A stretch of 14,503 nucleotides of DNA from Myxococcales bacterium (GTDB taxonomy: Bacteria > Myxococcota > Polyangia > Polyangiales > Polyangiaceae): the NCBI GenBank assembly GCA_020430865.1, contig JAGQIY010000289.1:1-14503 (forward strand), in the 5' to 3' direction. Positions 1 to 8,320 of this stretch are shown here, piece after piece. Position 1 is the first letter of the stretch. Each line of letters begins with the position of its first letter. Position numbers and translations under genes: made by a program. Under the pieces are notes generated by a model that ran no database searches, had not been told where the DNA came from, and saw nothing but the letters and a program-made list of their open reading frames with translations.

Positions 1-1616
1 CCAGCTCCATCACCGCCGTCACCGCCGTCTCCACCCTTGCTGGTGATGATTTCGTTCTCCCGAACGAGAGCTTTCCCGCCTGCCACGAAGATACCGAAGC
101 TTCCTCCGCCACCAGCCCCCCCGGCCCCGAAGCGACCACCGAGACCACCACACCCACCGGCTCCACCGCCACCACCCCCCTTTGGGTCGCAAATAAGTGG
201 AGCGGCCAAACCACCGCCACCGCCGCCGCCGCCGCCGCCCTTGCCGTTAGTACCTGCGGTGCCATTTCCGCCGTTCGCGGGCACATAGCCTCCAGTACCA
301 GATATGATCCCCACGGAACCGCCTCCGGAGGCACCAGTACCGGGCGAGCCGTTCGCGCCATCGGTAGCCACGCCACCGCTACCGCCGGGGGTGTTAGGGC
401 AGATGATGGTCTCTTGCCGTCCAGTGCCTCCGCTACCGCCTGGCGTAACCGCGCTCCCAAGGCCTCCTGTTTCGCCACTCCCGCTGTTGTCGCCGCCCTT
501 GCCTCCTTTGCCGCCCGGCTCCGCACAAGTTCCGTCCAACGGCCCGCCTGCCCCCCCGTTGCCCCCGCTCGCGTTGCTCCCATCCGCACCCTTCGGCAAC
601 GTGCTCGGTGAATGCACGGCGCCGTTCGCGCCGTCGTCGCCATCACTTCCACCACCGATGGTGATCTTGTTGTAGCGAACGTAGAGCGTCGCGGTGCCGG
701 TCACCAGGCGCACACCGTAGGCGCTCTGCCCGCTGCCCGAGCCAGCTTGAGCCTCGATGGTGAAGCCTTCGATGTGTGTGTCCTGGTTGATCTCGTTGGC
801 AAGGAACGCCGTGCCCACGCCGCGCACGGTGCTGGTCGCTGCCGCGCTGCGCCTGAACTTGAAGTTTGGATCCGTGTGGTCGAAGCCACCGTAGACGGAG
901 ATGCCGCTCTCGACGTTGACGGTCTCGTTGTAGATCTCCCCGGAGACGCAGACGGCGGGCGCCCCCTGAGCCTTCGCGTAGGCGATGGCCGCGTTGATGC
1001 TGGAGAACGGCGCCGCGCGGGTGCCGTCGGCGCTGCCATCGGAGCCGAGCGAGGCCGAGACGTAGACGCAGGTCTCGACGATGCCGTCGCCGCCGTCGCA
1101 GTTCTCGTCCTTGTAGTCGGGATCGATCTCGTCGGTGCTGCTGGTCGGCGTGCACTCGTACTCGCAGCCGCAGCCGCCGCCGGTGATGGGGTTGCCGTCG
1201 AGGTTGCAGAAGCCGGTGGGGCAGCAGGAGTCGCAGCCCACGCCGAGGCCTCCACCGGAGCCGCCGGTGCCGCCCGTGTTTCCGCTGCCGCCGGTGCCGC
1301 CTGCTCCGCTCATCCCTGCGGCACCGCCCGAGGTCATCCCGGCGGCGCCGGCGGTTCCACCCTCACCCCCAACTCCGGCACTTCCACCGTCGGCTCCAGC
1401 GCCCGCGTTGCCGCCGTTGCCGCTGCCTGAATTTCCACCCGTGGAATTCCCAGCGTCACCGCCGGTTCCGCCGTCTCCGGAGCTGCCCGCTTCGCCCCCG
1501 GTGCCTCCGCTCGCCCCCGACGCGGAAGCGGTCTGAGCTTCGCCACCAGCGGCACACGCCACCGCCAACGAGCCAGAGAGAATGGTCAACGAAGCACCCC
1601 AAAGCAGTCGCCGCAT
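1..1616 (-). CDS. Gly-rich beta-helix (DUF1565-like) surface lipoprotein, 3' end outside window
   Basis: The frame is open from ATG 1616 to the left edge (538 complete codons, no stop), with an in-frame TGA 15 nt upstream; no clear Shine-Dalgarno is seen. Residues 4-20 are a signal sequence ending at C21 (AVAC, a loose lipobox because -3 is Ala). Residues 25-125 are a Gly/Ser/Ala/Asn linker. A Cys-rich patch follows (C128, C131, C132, C137, C149, C151, C155), then an Asp-rich stretch around 161-177 (IDPDYKDENCDGGDG) resembling MopE-type metal-binding motifs. Residues 183-320 look like the start of a DUF1565/right-handed parallel beta-helix (VYVSASLGSDGS, AAPFSSINAAI, GISVYGGF). From 325 on, Gly-rich stretches are interrupted by a second helix-like rung at 506-527. 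Expected role: outer-surface lipoprotein; substrate unknown. The beta-helix call comes from remembered family patterns. Proline-rich frames on the opposite strand are shadows of the Gly codons. Confidence 0.85.
   Translation of the reverse strand, partial: MRRLLWGASLTILSGSLAVACAAGGEAQTASASGASGGTGGEAGSSGDGGTGGDAGNSTGGNSGSGNGGNAGAGADGGSAGVGGEGGTAGAAGMTSGGAAGMSGAGGTGGSGNTGGTGGSGGGLGVGCDSCCPTGFCNLDGNPITGGGCGCEYECTPTSSTDEIDPDYKDENCDGGDGIVETCVYVSASLGSDGSADGTRAAPFSSINAAIAYAKAQGAPAVCVSGEIYNETVNVESGISVYGGFDHTDPNFKFRRSAAATSTVRGVGTAFLANEINQDTHIEGFTIEAQAGSGSGQSAYGVRLVTGTATLYVRYNKITIGGGSDGDDGANGAVHSPSTLPKGADGSNASGGNGGAGGPLDGTCAEPGGKGGKGGDNSGSGETGGLGSAVTPGGSGGTGRQETIICPNTPGGSGGVATDGANGSPGTGASGGGSVGIISGTGGYVPANGGNGTAGTNGKGGGGGGGGGGLAAPLICDPKGGGGGGAGGCGGLGGRFGAGGAGGGGSFGIFVAGGKALVRENEIITSKGGDGGDGGDGA
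222..239 (-). repeat. In-frame GGC trinucleotide run (poly-Gly)
   Basis: Six consecutive GGC codons on the minus strand, followed by GGT/GGC/GGT/GGT, encode ten glycines (residues 460-469) in the beta-helix lipoprotein. A triplet microsatellite in frame would change loop length without a frameshift. Confidence 0.8.
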
Positions 1617-1861
1617 GAAGCGAGTGTCTCACGCACCACAGCCGGAAACAAAGCTGCTACAACTCTGCCCTGCTCGCTTCCTTCGCCTGAAACGTTGGTT
1701 CCAATCGAGGGGAGTGGCAGTTTGGGGACAGCGTGCGGGCGGTAGCCAACGAAGGCGCTATCAGTCACTGCGCCGTCGACCGGCGGAACGCTTTAGATCT
1801 AAAGTATCCTACCGAGGGGCCCAGCGACGCCGGGCGTGACGGAAGAAGCGAGGAAAGTCCA
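1617..1861. promoter_or_regulatory. Divergent intergenic region between two lipoprotein genes
   Basis: These 245 bp separate the starts of two divergently transcribed lipoprotein genes and must hold the promoter of each. I see no convincing -35/-10 pair on either strand. The one distinct element is the palindrome at 1791-1804. An open frame running from 1733 into the vWA gene is upstream extension, because the vWA signal peptide and ribosome-binding site place its start at 1862. Confidence 0.6.
1791..1804. promoter_or_regulatory. 14-bp perfect palindrome, candidate operator
   Basis: CTTTAGATCTAAAG is a perfect inverted repeat that is AT-rich in GC-rich surroundings, ending 57 bp before the vWA gene start. 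The flanking bases do not extend the symmetry. Size and place fit a dimeric regulator site; no regulator is encoded in the window. TATCCT immediately downstream (1805-1810) is a weak -10 candidate lacking a matching -35. Confidence 0.4.
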
Positions 1862-3049
1862 ATGGCTACGAGCACTGGTCGACTCAGGTTGATGCGCGGC
1901 GTCTGCGTCTGCTCCCTCGCCTGCGCCTTTGGTCTGGCCGCCGCCTGCTCGGGCGCGGACGAGGCGCCCAACCAAGGGGTGAGCGGAGGCAGCGGGGGCG
2001 CACAGGGCGGGTCCAGTGGCAGCGGAGCGAACGGAGCCAGCGGCGGAAGCGGCGGAAGCGCCGGTTCTGGAGGCTTCATCGACGCTGGCGATGGCGACGC
2101 GCTGGATCCCGACGCCGCCTGCGGCCTGGTGACGGAGCGGGGTCAGGCGTTCCCTCTGAACCTCTACATCATGCTCGACAAGTCGAACTCGATGTCGGGC
2201 TACAAATGGGACGCGATCAAGGATGGAATCACGGCGTTCGTGAACGACGCCGACTCAGCCGGACTCAACGTCGCGCTCAATTTCTTCCCCCGATCGGGCC
2301 CGGCGAGCTGCGATCAGAACCTCTTCAAGGAGCCGAGCGTCGCCTTCGGGCAGCTGCCAGGCCACGCGCAGTCGATCATCGACGCGGTCAACGGCGAGGC
2401 GCCGAACGGTCTCGGTACGACCACCTACCCAGCGCTGGGCGGGGCGATCTTGAAGGGGATCGAGAACGGCCAGAACGATCCCACGACGAAGAACGCCGTC
2501 CTGCTGGTGACCGATGGCAACCCACAGTGGCCCACCCAGCCGCCGCCCACCTGCGGCAGCAGCGACAACCCCGAGTCGACCCAGGCCATCGCCAATCTGG
2601 CCGCCGCGGGCTACGGCTTCACGCCGTCGGTGGCGACCTTCGTCGTCGGTCTCGATGGGGTACAGACCAACTTCGCCAACGCCGTCGCCTCGGCGGGCGG
2701 CTCTGGAAAGGCCATCCTGATCAGCAGCACGAACGCGGCGCAGGAGTTCAAGGACGCCTTGAAGAAGGTGCGGGGCCAGGCATTGCCGTGCGAGTACACC
2801 CTGCCGAGCGACGTGGAAGAAGGCAAGATCGCCTACGACCAGGTGAACGTCATCTTCACGCCCGGCACCGGGAGCCAGGAGACGCTGCTCCAGACCGAGG
2901 ACTGCAACTCGGGCGGCGGCTGGTACTACGACGACCCCAGCATGCCAACGCAGATCCTGCTGTGTCCGTCCGCTTGCGAACAGGTGAAGTCCGACTTCGA
3001 CGCGGGCCTCGACATCCTGCTCGGCTGCAAGACAGAGCGCGTGAAGTAG
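1862..3049 (+). CDS. vWA-domain lipoprotein with Gly/Ser linker
   Basis: The protein has 395 residues. ATG 1862 is chosen because GAGGAA lies 6 nt upstream and it begins directly before a signal peptide (residues 10-28) ending at C29 (LAAAC). An in-frame start at 1733 would add 43 residues that spoil the signal peptide. Residues 35-71 are a Gly/Ser/Ala linker. The vWA domain spans about 97-300: strand LNLYIML, then a complete MIDAS DKSNS (D106, S108, S110), a Thr run at 186-188 before YPALGGAI, and LVTDG with D218. MIDAS sites bind a divalent metal and usually mediate protein-protein adhesion. Residues 310-389 form a second module bounded by C310 and C389 (NVIFT, GGWYYDD, LLCPSAC), which recurs in the 912-residue protein at 9773. 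Expected location: outer membrane or cell surface, lipid-anchored. Ligand unknown. The next gene starts 76 bp downstream on the same strand and could be cotranscribed. Confidence 0.9.
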   Translation: MATSTGRLRLMRGVCVCSLACAFGLAAACSGADEAPNQGVSGGSGGAQGGSSGSGANGASGGSGGSAGSGGFIDAGDGDALDPDAACGLVTERGQAFPLNLYIMLDKSNSMSGYKWDAIKDGITAFVNDADSAGLNVALNFFPRSGPASCDQNLFKEPSVAFGQLPGHAQSIIDAVNGEAPNGLGTTTYPALGGAILKGIENGQNDPTTKNAVLLVTDGNPQWPTQPPPTCGSSDNPESTQAIANLAAAGYGFTPSVATFVVGLDGVQTNFANAVASAGGSGKAILISSTNAAQEFKDALKKVRGQALPCEYTLPSDVEEGKIAYDQVNVIFTPGTGSQETLLQTEDCNSGGGWYYDDPSMPTQILLCPSACEQVKSDFDAGLDILLGCKTERVK

Positions 3050-3125
3050 CAGGTCGCTCCTCGGTTCATCGACGTTCGAGCCCCCTGTCAGTACTCTTTC
3101 CGTGAGGCAATTGAGGTAGTCTCCA

Positions 3126-6100
3126 ATGGCTCAACCCGGTGATCTCGATTGGTCGGCGTTCGAGCGTGAAGCGGAGTCGCTCCGCGCACGCGAGGCATGG
3201 ACGGACCTGGAACGTCTGCACCGCCGCATGCTGCACGCCGTCGTGGTCCACTCCGGCGAGATCGCTGGGCGCCCCGCGGTCGCCGTCCAGCTCGAGCTGT
3301 GGCGGAGCCTGGGGACGATCTACGCCGAGCGCCTCGACCGCCCAGAGTCCGCGATCGACGCGTTCAAGGCGGCGCTCGGCTGCGGCGCAGATGGCGAGAC
3401 CCATTTGCGGCTGGCGCGCAGCCAGCTCGAGCTGGGTCGAGATCAGCAGGCAGTGGACAGCTGCGACGCGGCCCTCGTAGCCGGGTTCTGCGTCCCTCAG
3501 GCGTTCACGCTCCCGCTACGCGTGCACGTGGCGCGCGGGGACCTCGACCGGGCCTACTGCGCACGAAGCTGTCTGCAGCTCTGGCCGAAGCTCGAGATCG
3601 ACGAGGCAATCTCGACGCGCCTCGCCGAGCTCGACGCTTCGAAGCTGCGTGACATCGCTGCTCCGTTGAACGCCGCTGACTGGGCAACCTTGGCGGCGCC
3701 CCTGCTCACTCCGCAGCTGCTCGAGCTGTTGAGCCACGCGGCCTGGCCCCGACCAGCGCCCACCGGTGACAACCGCGTCCTGGCCTACGGGGCGCTCGCC
3801 CTCGGCGTGCCCCTCGAAGCTGCCGGCGAGCCGCTCGGCTCCGGCGCCGACCTGAATGCTTCGGACGGCGCCCTGCGAACGCAGCTGTTTGCGGCCGGGC
3901 GTGAACTGGCCTTCTTCAGGCTCGGCAGGCCTCGCGACGCTCGAGACGTGCAGGTCTTGCTGCTCGCCCTCGCGCGCCTGGTGGGGCTGTCGCCGCAGAT
4001 CCCCACGGATTTGTCCCCAGCGGTACAGGCGGAGCTACACCGTCTGGCCAGCACGACCACAGAGGCCCAACGGGTGAGCATCTCGGAGTCTCTGCGACGT
4101 CAGCCGGTCCTGAAGCCAGGGGAGGTCTACGATGCGCTGGAGCTCTGCGCCTGCCGAGCAGGCCTGCTGCTCGCCCAAGATTTCCGCACAGTAATCAAGC
4201 TGTTCCCCGAGCATGGAGGCTTTGCGACGCCAGGGCCCTTGGTGAGAGACCTGTGCGCCTTCATGGCGAGCGCGGCGCACTCCAGGCTGCGCTGGAAGCT
4301 CGGTTTCCAGGTGCCCGCGACGCGCAGCTGGGCGGAGCGCCTCAGGGATCCAGATCCTGCCGTGGTCGGCGAGGCGCTGTGTCTGAGCGATCAGTCGGGC
4401 CACCCGGACGAGCTACTGCCGATCCTGACGGAGCTGCTGAGCGACGACCGAGTCTACCGCCATCAGCTCCCCGCTGGCCCGACGTATCATGCGATCTGCG
4501 CTCTGGCAGTGAGCGCCATCGCCCGCTACGAGGCGCGTGGGGTCCGGATCCTCCAGCGGGCTCGCGAGTCCACGCACCAGCTGACCGTTCCCGTCGCCTG
4601 CTACGACCAGGGCGCGTACATCGGGGACTATTCGACGGAGGTCGTCTACGTCGCGCGCGACGCGGCCCAGGCGCTGAAGCGCCTCCACACCTGGAGCAGG
4701 GAGCCGCTGCCGCCCGACGAAGGGCTGCTCGAGGAGCTCGCTTGGCTCGATCACTTCCAGTCCGCGGCCGTGCCCAGCGTGGAGCGCTTGCTGCAGCTCC
4801 TCGGGATAGCGCTGGGTGAGCGTGCCGCAGAGCACGGCGTGTTGATCATCCCCGAGGCAACACGCTGGAGGGAACGGGTCCGAGTGACCAGCGACTGGAG
4901 CATCCATCACGACGCACCGACGCTCTCGGGGGCGCAGCTCGCGTGGCGGGGTGTGAGGGAAGCCAGCGTGGACTATCGGATCTCCTTCCGGGAGCTGGCG
5001 GGAGCGCTGGTCACCAGGTTCGGCCCGAGCGTGCCGCTGGACGGCATGGTGCGATTCGGCCCCTGCATCGCGCACTCACTGTCACCGGACTCCTGCCGAG
5101 TCACCGCCTACCGGGAGATGCCGGACTGGGCCTTCGGGAAGCCGGACGCCGACGCGCGCAGATCGACGCTCGCTCGGCTCGAGCTCAGCGCGAGCGCCAC
5201 GACGGACGTCGGACCACTGCCTGAACCGAGCGCTGGCAGTGGCGTCCTGCGCGTGGACTCCGAGGGCACCTGGCAGGCATATCGCCTCGTCCCGCCGATC
5301 CCTGCCTCGGAGCTGGGCGAGCTCTTCGGCTTTCGAGCGCTGGTCGTCGAGACCACGACGGTGCACGCCTCGAGCTGGCTCGTGCGCGGCCTGGTGGAGC
5401 TCGACGGAGTCGTGCGAGCGAGGCCGCTGGGGCTGGGGAGTCGGGAGCTGCGGCTCCACCTCGCCGGTGCACCAACGGGGACAGGCATCGAGGGCTATCC
5501 GGGGCCGCCAGGTGGCAGCTATCGAGTCACCGGAGCGGACTGCGTCAATCGCCTCGACGTGGGCCCCCTCGGGAGCTGGACACCGACGCTGCAGACGCCA
5601 ATCGCATCCATTGCCTCGCGGATCCGGTCGATGCCCTCCGACTGGGCAGCACGAGCGGAGCTCTTCCGACTCCTCGGCGAAGCAGGACGGGCGGGAGAGG
5701 CGCGCTTCGTGGCCCGGGCCTCCGAGTTGCTGCGGCGCCTCGAGACGGGGGACGACGCGGAGCTCGAGCTTGGCTTGCGGGAGCTCGCAGGGATGAGCGC
5801 CCTGGTGGAACCAGCGATCGCCGCCACGGCGGGGCAAGGGCGCGAGCGCTTTCCCTGCCTCGACCTGCTTCCCTTCTCGCTTCACTATCGCGCGGAAACG
5901 CTCTCGACGGCGCCCATCTGGGACTACAAGCCGCTGTTGCCGTTTCGGGTTCTGGTAGTTGGCGACTTCAGTGGCACTCCTCTCCCCCGCCCGCTCCAGG
6001 ACGTCCATCCGACGCGAGTGACACGCGAGAGCTTTCAGGCGGTGCGCACTCAAGTCGCAGGCAACGCCACGCGCGACGTCTCCTCCGACTGGCGCGCCCT

Positions 6101-6989
6101 GTGGTGGTTGCTCGAGCAGGTCGGAGGCGCCGCGCAGATCGATCTGCTGCCGTGCTCCCTGGCTGAACTGCGTGAAGACTTCGCAGACTCGCCGCAGGTG
6201 AGCCGCTCGGGATTGCGCTGGATCCTGCGCTCCAAGAACCACCTGGGCATGGATCCTTACGGGCTCGTCGTCTTGAGCGACTTCGTGGATCCCTCCACCC
6301 CCCACGACCAGGCGCTGTTGACACAGCTCGCTGCCGTCGGGCTCGACGCGTTGGTGCCAGTCGTCGCTGGCGCTCGAGTTCGTCGCGAAGCGCCGCTCTT
6401 GCTCGACGTCGGTTTTGACGGGGCGCCCTACCTCGCGCTATGCGCGGAGCCGTTCACGCTGTCGGGGCAAGACGCAGCTCCACTCAATGGAAGTTTCCTC
6501 GCGGCATCGCTGATCTGCGACCGCTTCGCATCCAACGCCTGGGGTGGGCCCCTGCGTGGCCAGGTCTCGGGGGTGGAGCTCTGTCACGAAACGCCCAGGG
6601 AAATCGCAGCAAAATCCTGCATGCTGAGCTTCCGACGGGCCCAGAACGGCGCCGCGCTCCAGACCGACTCGAGCTGCGCGAGACGCATCGGAGAGACGAG
6701 GTCGCTGTCCTGGACGATGCTCTTCACGCGGCTCGCCCACCTCGCCCTGGACATTCACCTGCGGGCCTTCGACGCCGCAAGGGGTGAAGATCCCCACCAG
6801 CTCTGCGCGCGCCTCAATCGCGGCTTCGCGCAGCGCCTGCGCCACCTGGAAGGCGTTCAGGTGGAGCTGAGCGCACACGCATCGGAGAGGCCCGGTATCC
6901 TTGCGGCGACGCTCAGCGTCCGCATGCCCGCGCCGTTCTCGGCGCACCTGACGCTGAGTGAACCCCTCGAGCTCCCGCTGGGAACCTGA
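3126..6989 (+). CDS. Large TPR/HEAT-like protein with C-terminal TssB-TssC-like (type VI sheath) fusion
   Basis: The protein has 1287 residues and no signal peptide, so it is probably cytoplasmic. TGAGGT lies 8 nt before ATG 3126. Residues 1-180 contain TPR-like helices (e.g. LWRSLGTIYAERL, SAIDAFKAALG). Residues 180-400 resemble the rest of a TPR protein type frequent in myxobacteria (GRELAFFRLGR; ELCACRAGLLLAQDF near 339). Residues 402-560 look HEAT-like; 560-920 are unassigned and beta-rich. At 939-975, PFRVLVVGDFSG followed by PL and an SFQAV element matches the N-terminal core of TssB/VipA. From 988 the order of TssC/VipB landmarks is kept: DWRALWWLL (WRGLxYLV), LPCSLAEL, PYGLVVLSDF at 1044 (PFGxLxGDYE), a hydrophobic segment like APFIxxxSP, APYLALC (RFLALTLP), LRG, and RLAHLALDIHLRAF at 1202 (RFAHYxKVxxRD). 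TssB helices and about 90-100 residues each of TssC's N-terminal part and middle are missing, so it is unlikely to be a normal sheath subunit. TssB/TssC identification is from remembered family motifs; function is not known. Confidence 0.8.
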   Translation: MAQPGDLDWSAFEREAESLRAREAWTDLERLHRRMLHAVVVHSGEIAGRPAVAVQLELWRSLGTIYAERLDRPESAIDAFKAALGCGADGETHLRLARSQLELGRDQQAVDSCDAALVAGFCVPQAFTLPLRVHVARGDLDRAYCARSCLQLWPKLEIDEAISTRLAELDASKLRDIAAPLNAADWATLAAPLLTPQLLELLSHAAWPRPAPTGDNRVLAYGALALGVPLEAAGEPLGSGADLNASDGALRTQLFAAGRELAFFRLGRPRDARDVQVLLLALARLVGLSPQIPTDLSPAVQAELHRLASTTTEAQRVSISESLRRQPVLKPGEVYDALELCACRAGLLLAQDFRTVIKLFPEHGGFATPGPLVRDLCAFMASAAHSRLRWKLGFQVPATRSWAERLRDPDPAVVGEALCLSDQSGHPDELLPILTELLSDDRVYRHQLPAGPTYHAICALAVSAIARYEARGVRILQRARESTHQLTVPVACYDQGAYIGDYSTEVVYVARDAAQALKRLHTWSREPLPPDEGLLEELAWLDHFQSAAVPSVERLLQLLGIALGERAAEHGVLIIPEATRWRERVRVTSDWSIHHDAPTLSGAQLAWRGVREASVDYRISFRELAGALVTRFGPSVPLDGMVRFGPCIAHSLSPDSCRVTAYREMPDWAFGKPDADARRSTLARLELSASATTDVGPLPEPSAGSGVLRVDSEGTWQAYRLVPPIPASELGELFGFRALVVETTTVHASSWLVRGLVELDGVVRARPLGLGSRELRLHLAGAPTGTGIEGYPGPPGGSYRVTGADCVNRLDVGPLGSWTPTLQTPIASIASRIRSMPSDWAARAELFRLLGEAGRAGEARFVARASELLRRLETGDDAELELGLRELAGMSALVEPAIAATAGQGRERFPCLDLLPFSLHYRAETLSTAPIWDYKPLLPFRVLVVGDFSGTPLPRPLQDVHPTRVTRESFQAVRTQVAGNATRDVSSDWRALWWLLEQVGGAAQIDLLPCSLAELREDFADSPQVSRSGLRWILRSKNHLGMDPYGLVVLSDFVDPSTPHDQALLTQLAAVGLDALVPVVAGARVRREAPLLLDVGFDGAPYLALCAEPFTLSGQDAAPLNGSFLAASLICDRFASNAWGGPLRGQVSGVELCHETPREIAAKSCMLSFRRAQNGAALQTDSSCARRIGETRSLSWTMLFTRLAHLALDIHLRAFDAARGEDPHQLCARLNRGFAQRLRHLEGVQVELSAHASERPGILAATLSVRMPAPFSAHLTLSEPLELPLGT

Positions 6990-6991
6990 CC

Positions 6992-8320
6992 TCACTGCGG
7001 GATGCGCTTCGGGGCGGCGCCCCAGAGCTTCAACGTGCGGTCGCCCGAGCTGGTGAGCAGCCGGGTACCATCCTGGGAGAACTCCACGACGTAGACGTTC
7101 GCGGTGCCGCCATGGCGCAGCTCCTTGATCAGCGTCAGCTGGTCACCGTCGCCTGGCTTCAGCACCCGGGCGCGCCCGTCGTAGGAGGAGACGACGAGTG
7201 CGTCGCCGCTCGGCGAGAAGCGGACCTGATGCGCGTTGTTCTTTTGCCCACGGAAATATTTGCGATCGCCCCCGTCGCTGGTCTTCATCACCACCGTGTG
7301 CTCTCCAGCCACGGCCAGGAGCTGGTCATCCGGCGAGAAATCCAGGGAGTTCGCGTACTCCGGCGTTCCCGCGGTGAAACGCACCTCGCCGGCTTCGAGG
7401 TCGATCAACTCCACGGAGTTGGAGGGGTAGTAGTTGATCGCCAGCAGCTTGCCGTCGCCGGAGAGCGCCCAGTCCTCGATGCGCTCCTTGCTCTCCAGGC
7501 TGAGCAGGAGATCCCCCTGCGCGTCGAAGAAGTTGAGCGCCGACGTTTGCGCGGGGATACGCGAGTAAATGGCTCCGAGCACGTCGTGGTTGCGCGTCCA
7601 GCGCAGATCCCACGCGAAGCTCTGGGCGATCTCCCGCTTCACCTCGCCGCTGCTCGGTTCGAGCAGGCGCAGCGCGTGGTCGCCGGCGTAGATCACCCAG
7701 GCCCCGAGGGGGCTCTCGTCACTCGGCCAGAGCCCGAAGGTGTCGCGCCCCCAGGGCTCGAAGCCTGGAGCCGGCGCCTTGGAGACCAGCCTCCCGCTGC
7801 GCAGATCGTAGATACGGATGAGTCCCTCGCCGGAGCCGACGACGAACGCGTGCTGCTCATCGGGGAACATCCCCGCGGAACTGAGATGGCTCTGCCCGAC
7901 CTGGATCTGTCGCCGCACCGTCCAGCGCTTGTAGTCCTGAGGCACAGCGAGATGCGCGGTCGGCTTCACGACGTCCCACAGCCGCTTCTCCCCGACGTAG
8001 CTCTCGCTGAGCTGACCATAGCTGCGCCCCGGAGCGGCGATCTGCGTCTCCGGTTGCTGCGGCTGACGGCCATCGCCCGCGGCGTTGATCACCCGAGGGT
8101 CCGCGGCGGGCTCCGCGACCTCCGGCGTCGCCGTCGCCGCTGCAGGTTCTGTCGCCTCGTACGCGTTTCCCCGAGGTTCCGCTGGAGGCGTGCCAGCGCC
8201 GCAGCCCTGGAGCGCCAGGAGGCTCACCCCCAAACCCAGGGCATGTCGCCGCCAGGGTGCGAGCCCCGGAGCCTTCAGACGTCGCTCGGGTCGATCATCG
8301 TTTGCTTTGGACTGAGCCAT
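6992..8320 (-). CDS. WD40 beta-propeller lipoprotein
   Basis: The protein has 442 residues. ATG 8320 has AGGAG 6 nt upstream (8327-8331). A long basic n-region (residues 1-27) precedes a hydrophobic stretch and lipobox LQGC, with C40 as the lipidated residue. An Ala/Pro/Glu-rich linker covers 41-80. Residues 145-434 contain about seven propeller-blade-like repeats, near 145-180, 190-230, 236-275, 283-318, 322-350, 361-390 and 407-434. The last three are the clearest (SLDFSPDDQLLAVAG, QVRFSPSGDALVVSS, VVEFSQDGTRLLTSSGD then KLW), so a closed seven-bladed propeller is likely. Such propellers are interaction platforms; no catalytic residues are evident. The gene converges on the TssB/TssC-like gene with 2 bp between stop codons. 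A 25-codon upstream frame with a stronger ribosome-binding site overlaps its start. A long open frame on the opposite strand (7112-8356) is a shadow. Confidence 0.88.
   Translation of the reverse strand: MAQSKANDDRPERRLKAPGLAPWRRHALGLGVSLLALQGCGAGTPPAEPRGNAYEATEPAAATATPEVAEPAADPRVINAAGDGRQPQQPETQIAAPGRSYGQLSESYVGEKRLWDVVKPTAHLAVPQDYKRWTVRRQIQVGQSHLSSAGMFPDEQHAFVVGSGEGLIRIYDLRSGRLVSKAPAPGFEPWGRDTFGLWPSDESPLGAWVIYAGDHALRLLEPSSGEVKREIAQSFAWDLRWTRNHDVLGAIYSRIPAQTSALNFFDAQGDLLLSLESKERIEDWALSGDGKLLAINYYPSNSVELIDLEAGEVRFTAGTPEYANSLDFSPDDQLLAVAGEHTVVMKTSDGGDRKYFRGQKNNAHQVRFSPSGDALVVSSYDGRARVLKPGDGDQLTLIKELRHGGTANVYVVEFSQDGTRLLTSSGDRTLKLWGAAPKRIPQ

Noticed and set aside
37..1536. Plus-strand proline/alanine-rich open frames (37-288, 304-675, 612-1430, 1135-1536)
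   Set aside because: They are complements of Gly/Ser/Ala codons in the minus-strand beta-helix gene, which has a signal peptide and family motifs.
1733..1861. Upstream in-frame start for the vWA lipoprotein
   Set aside because: It would put 43 hydrophilic residues before the signal peptide; ATG 1862 has GAGGAA at proper spacing.
3050..3125. Possible terminator between the vWA lipoprotein and the TssB/TssC-like gene
   Set aside because: No stem-loop followed by a T-run is visible, so cotranscription remains possible.
5082..6305. Minus-strand 407-codon open frame
   Set aside because: It lies inside the TssB/TssC-like gene, has a basic, Arg/Pro-rich composition typical of a GC-driven shadow, and no domain.
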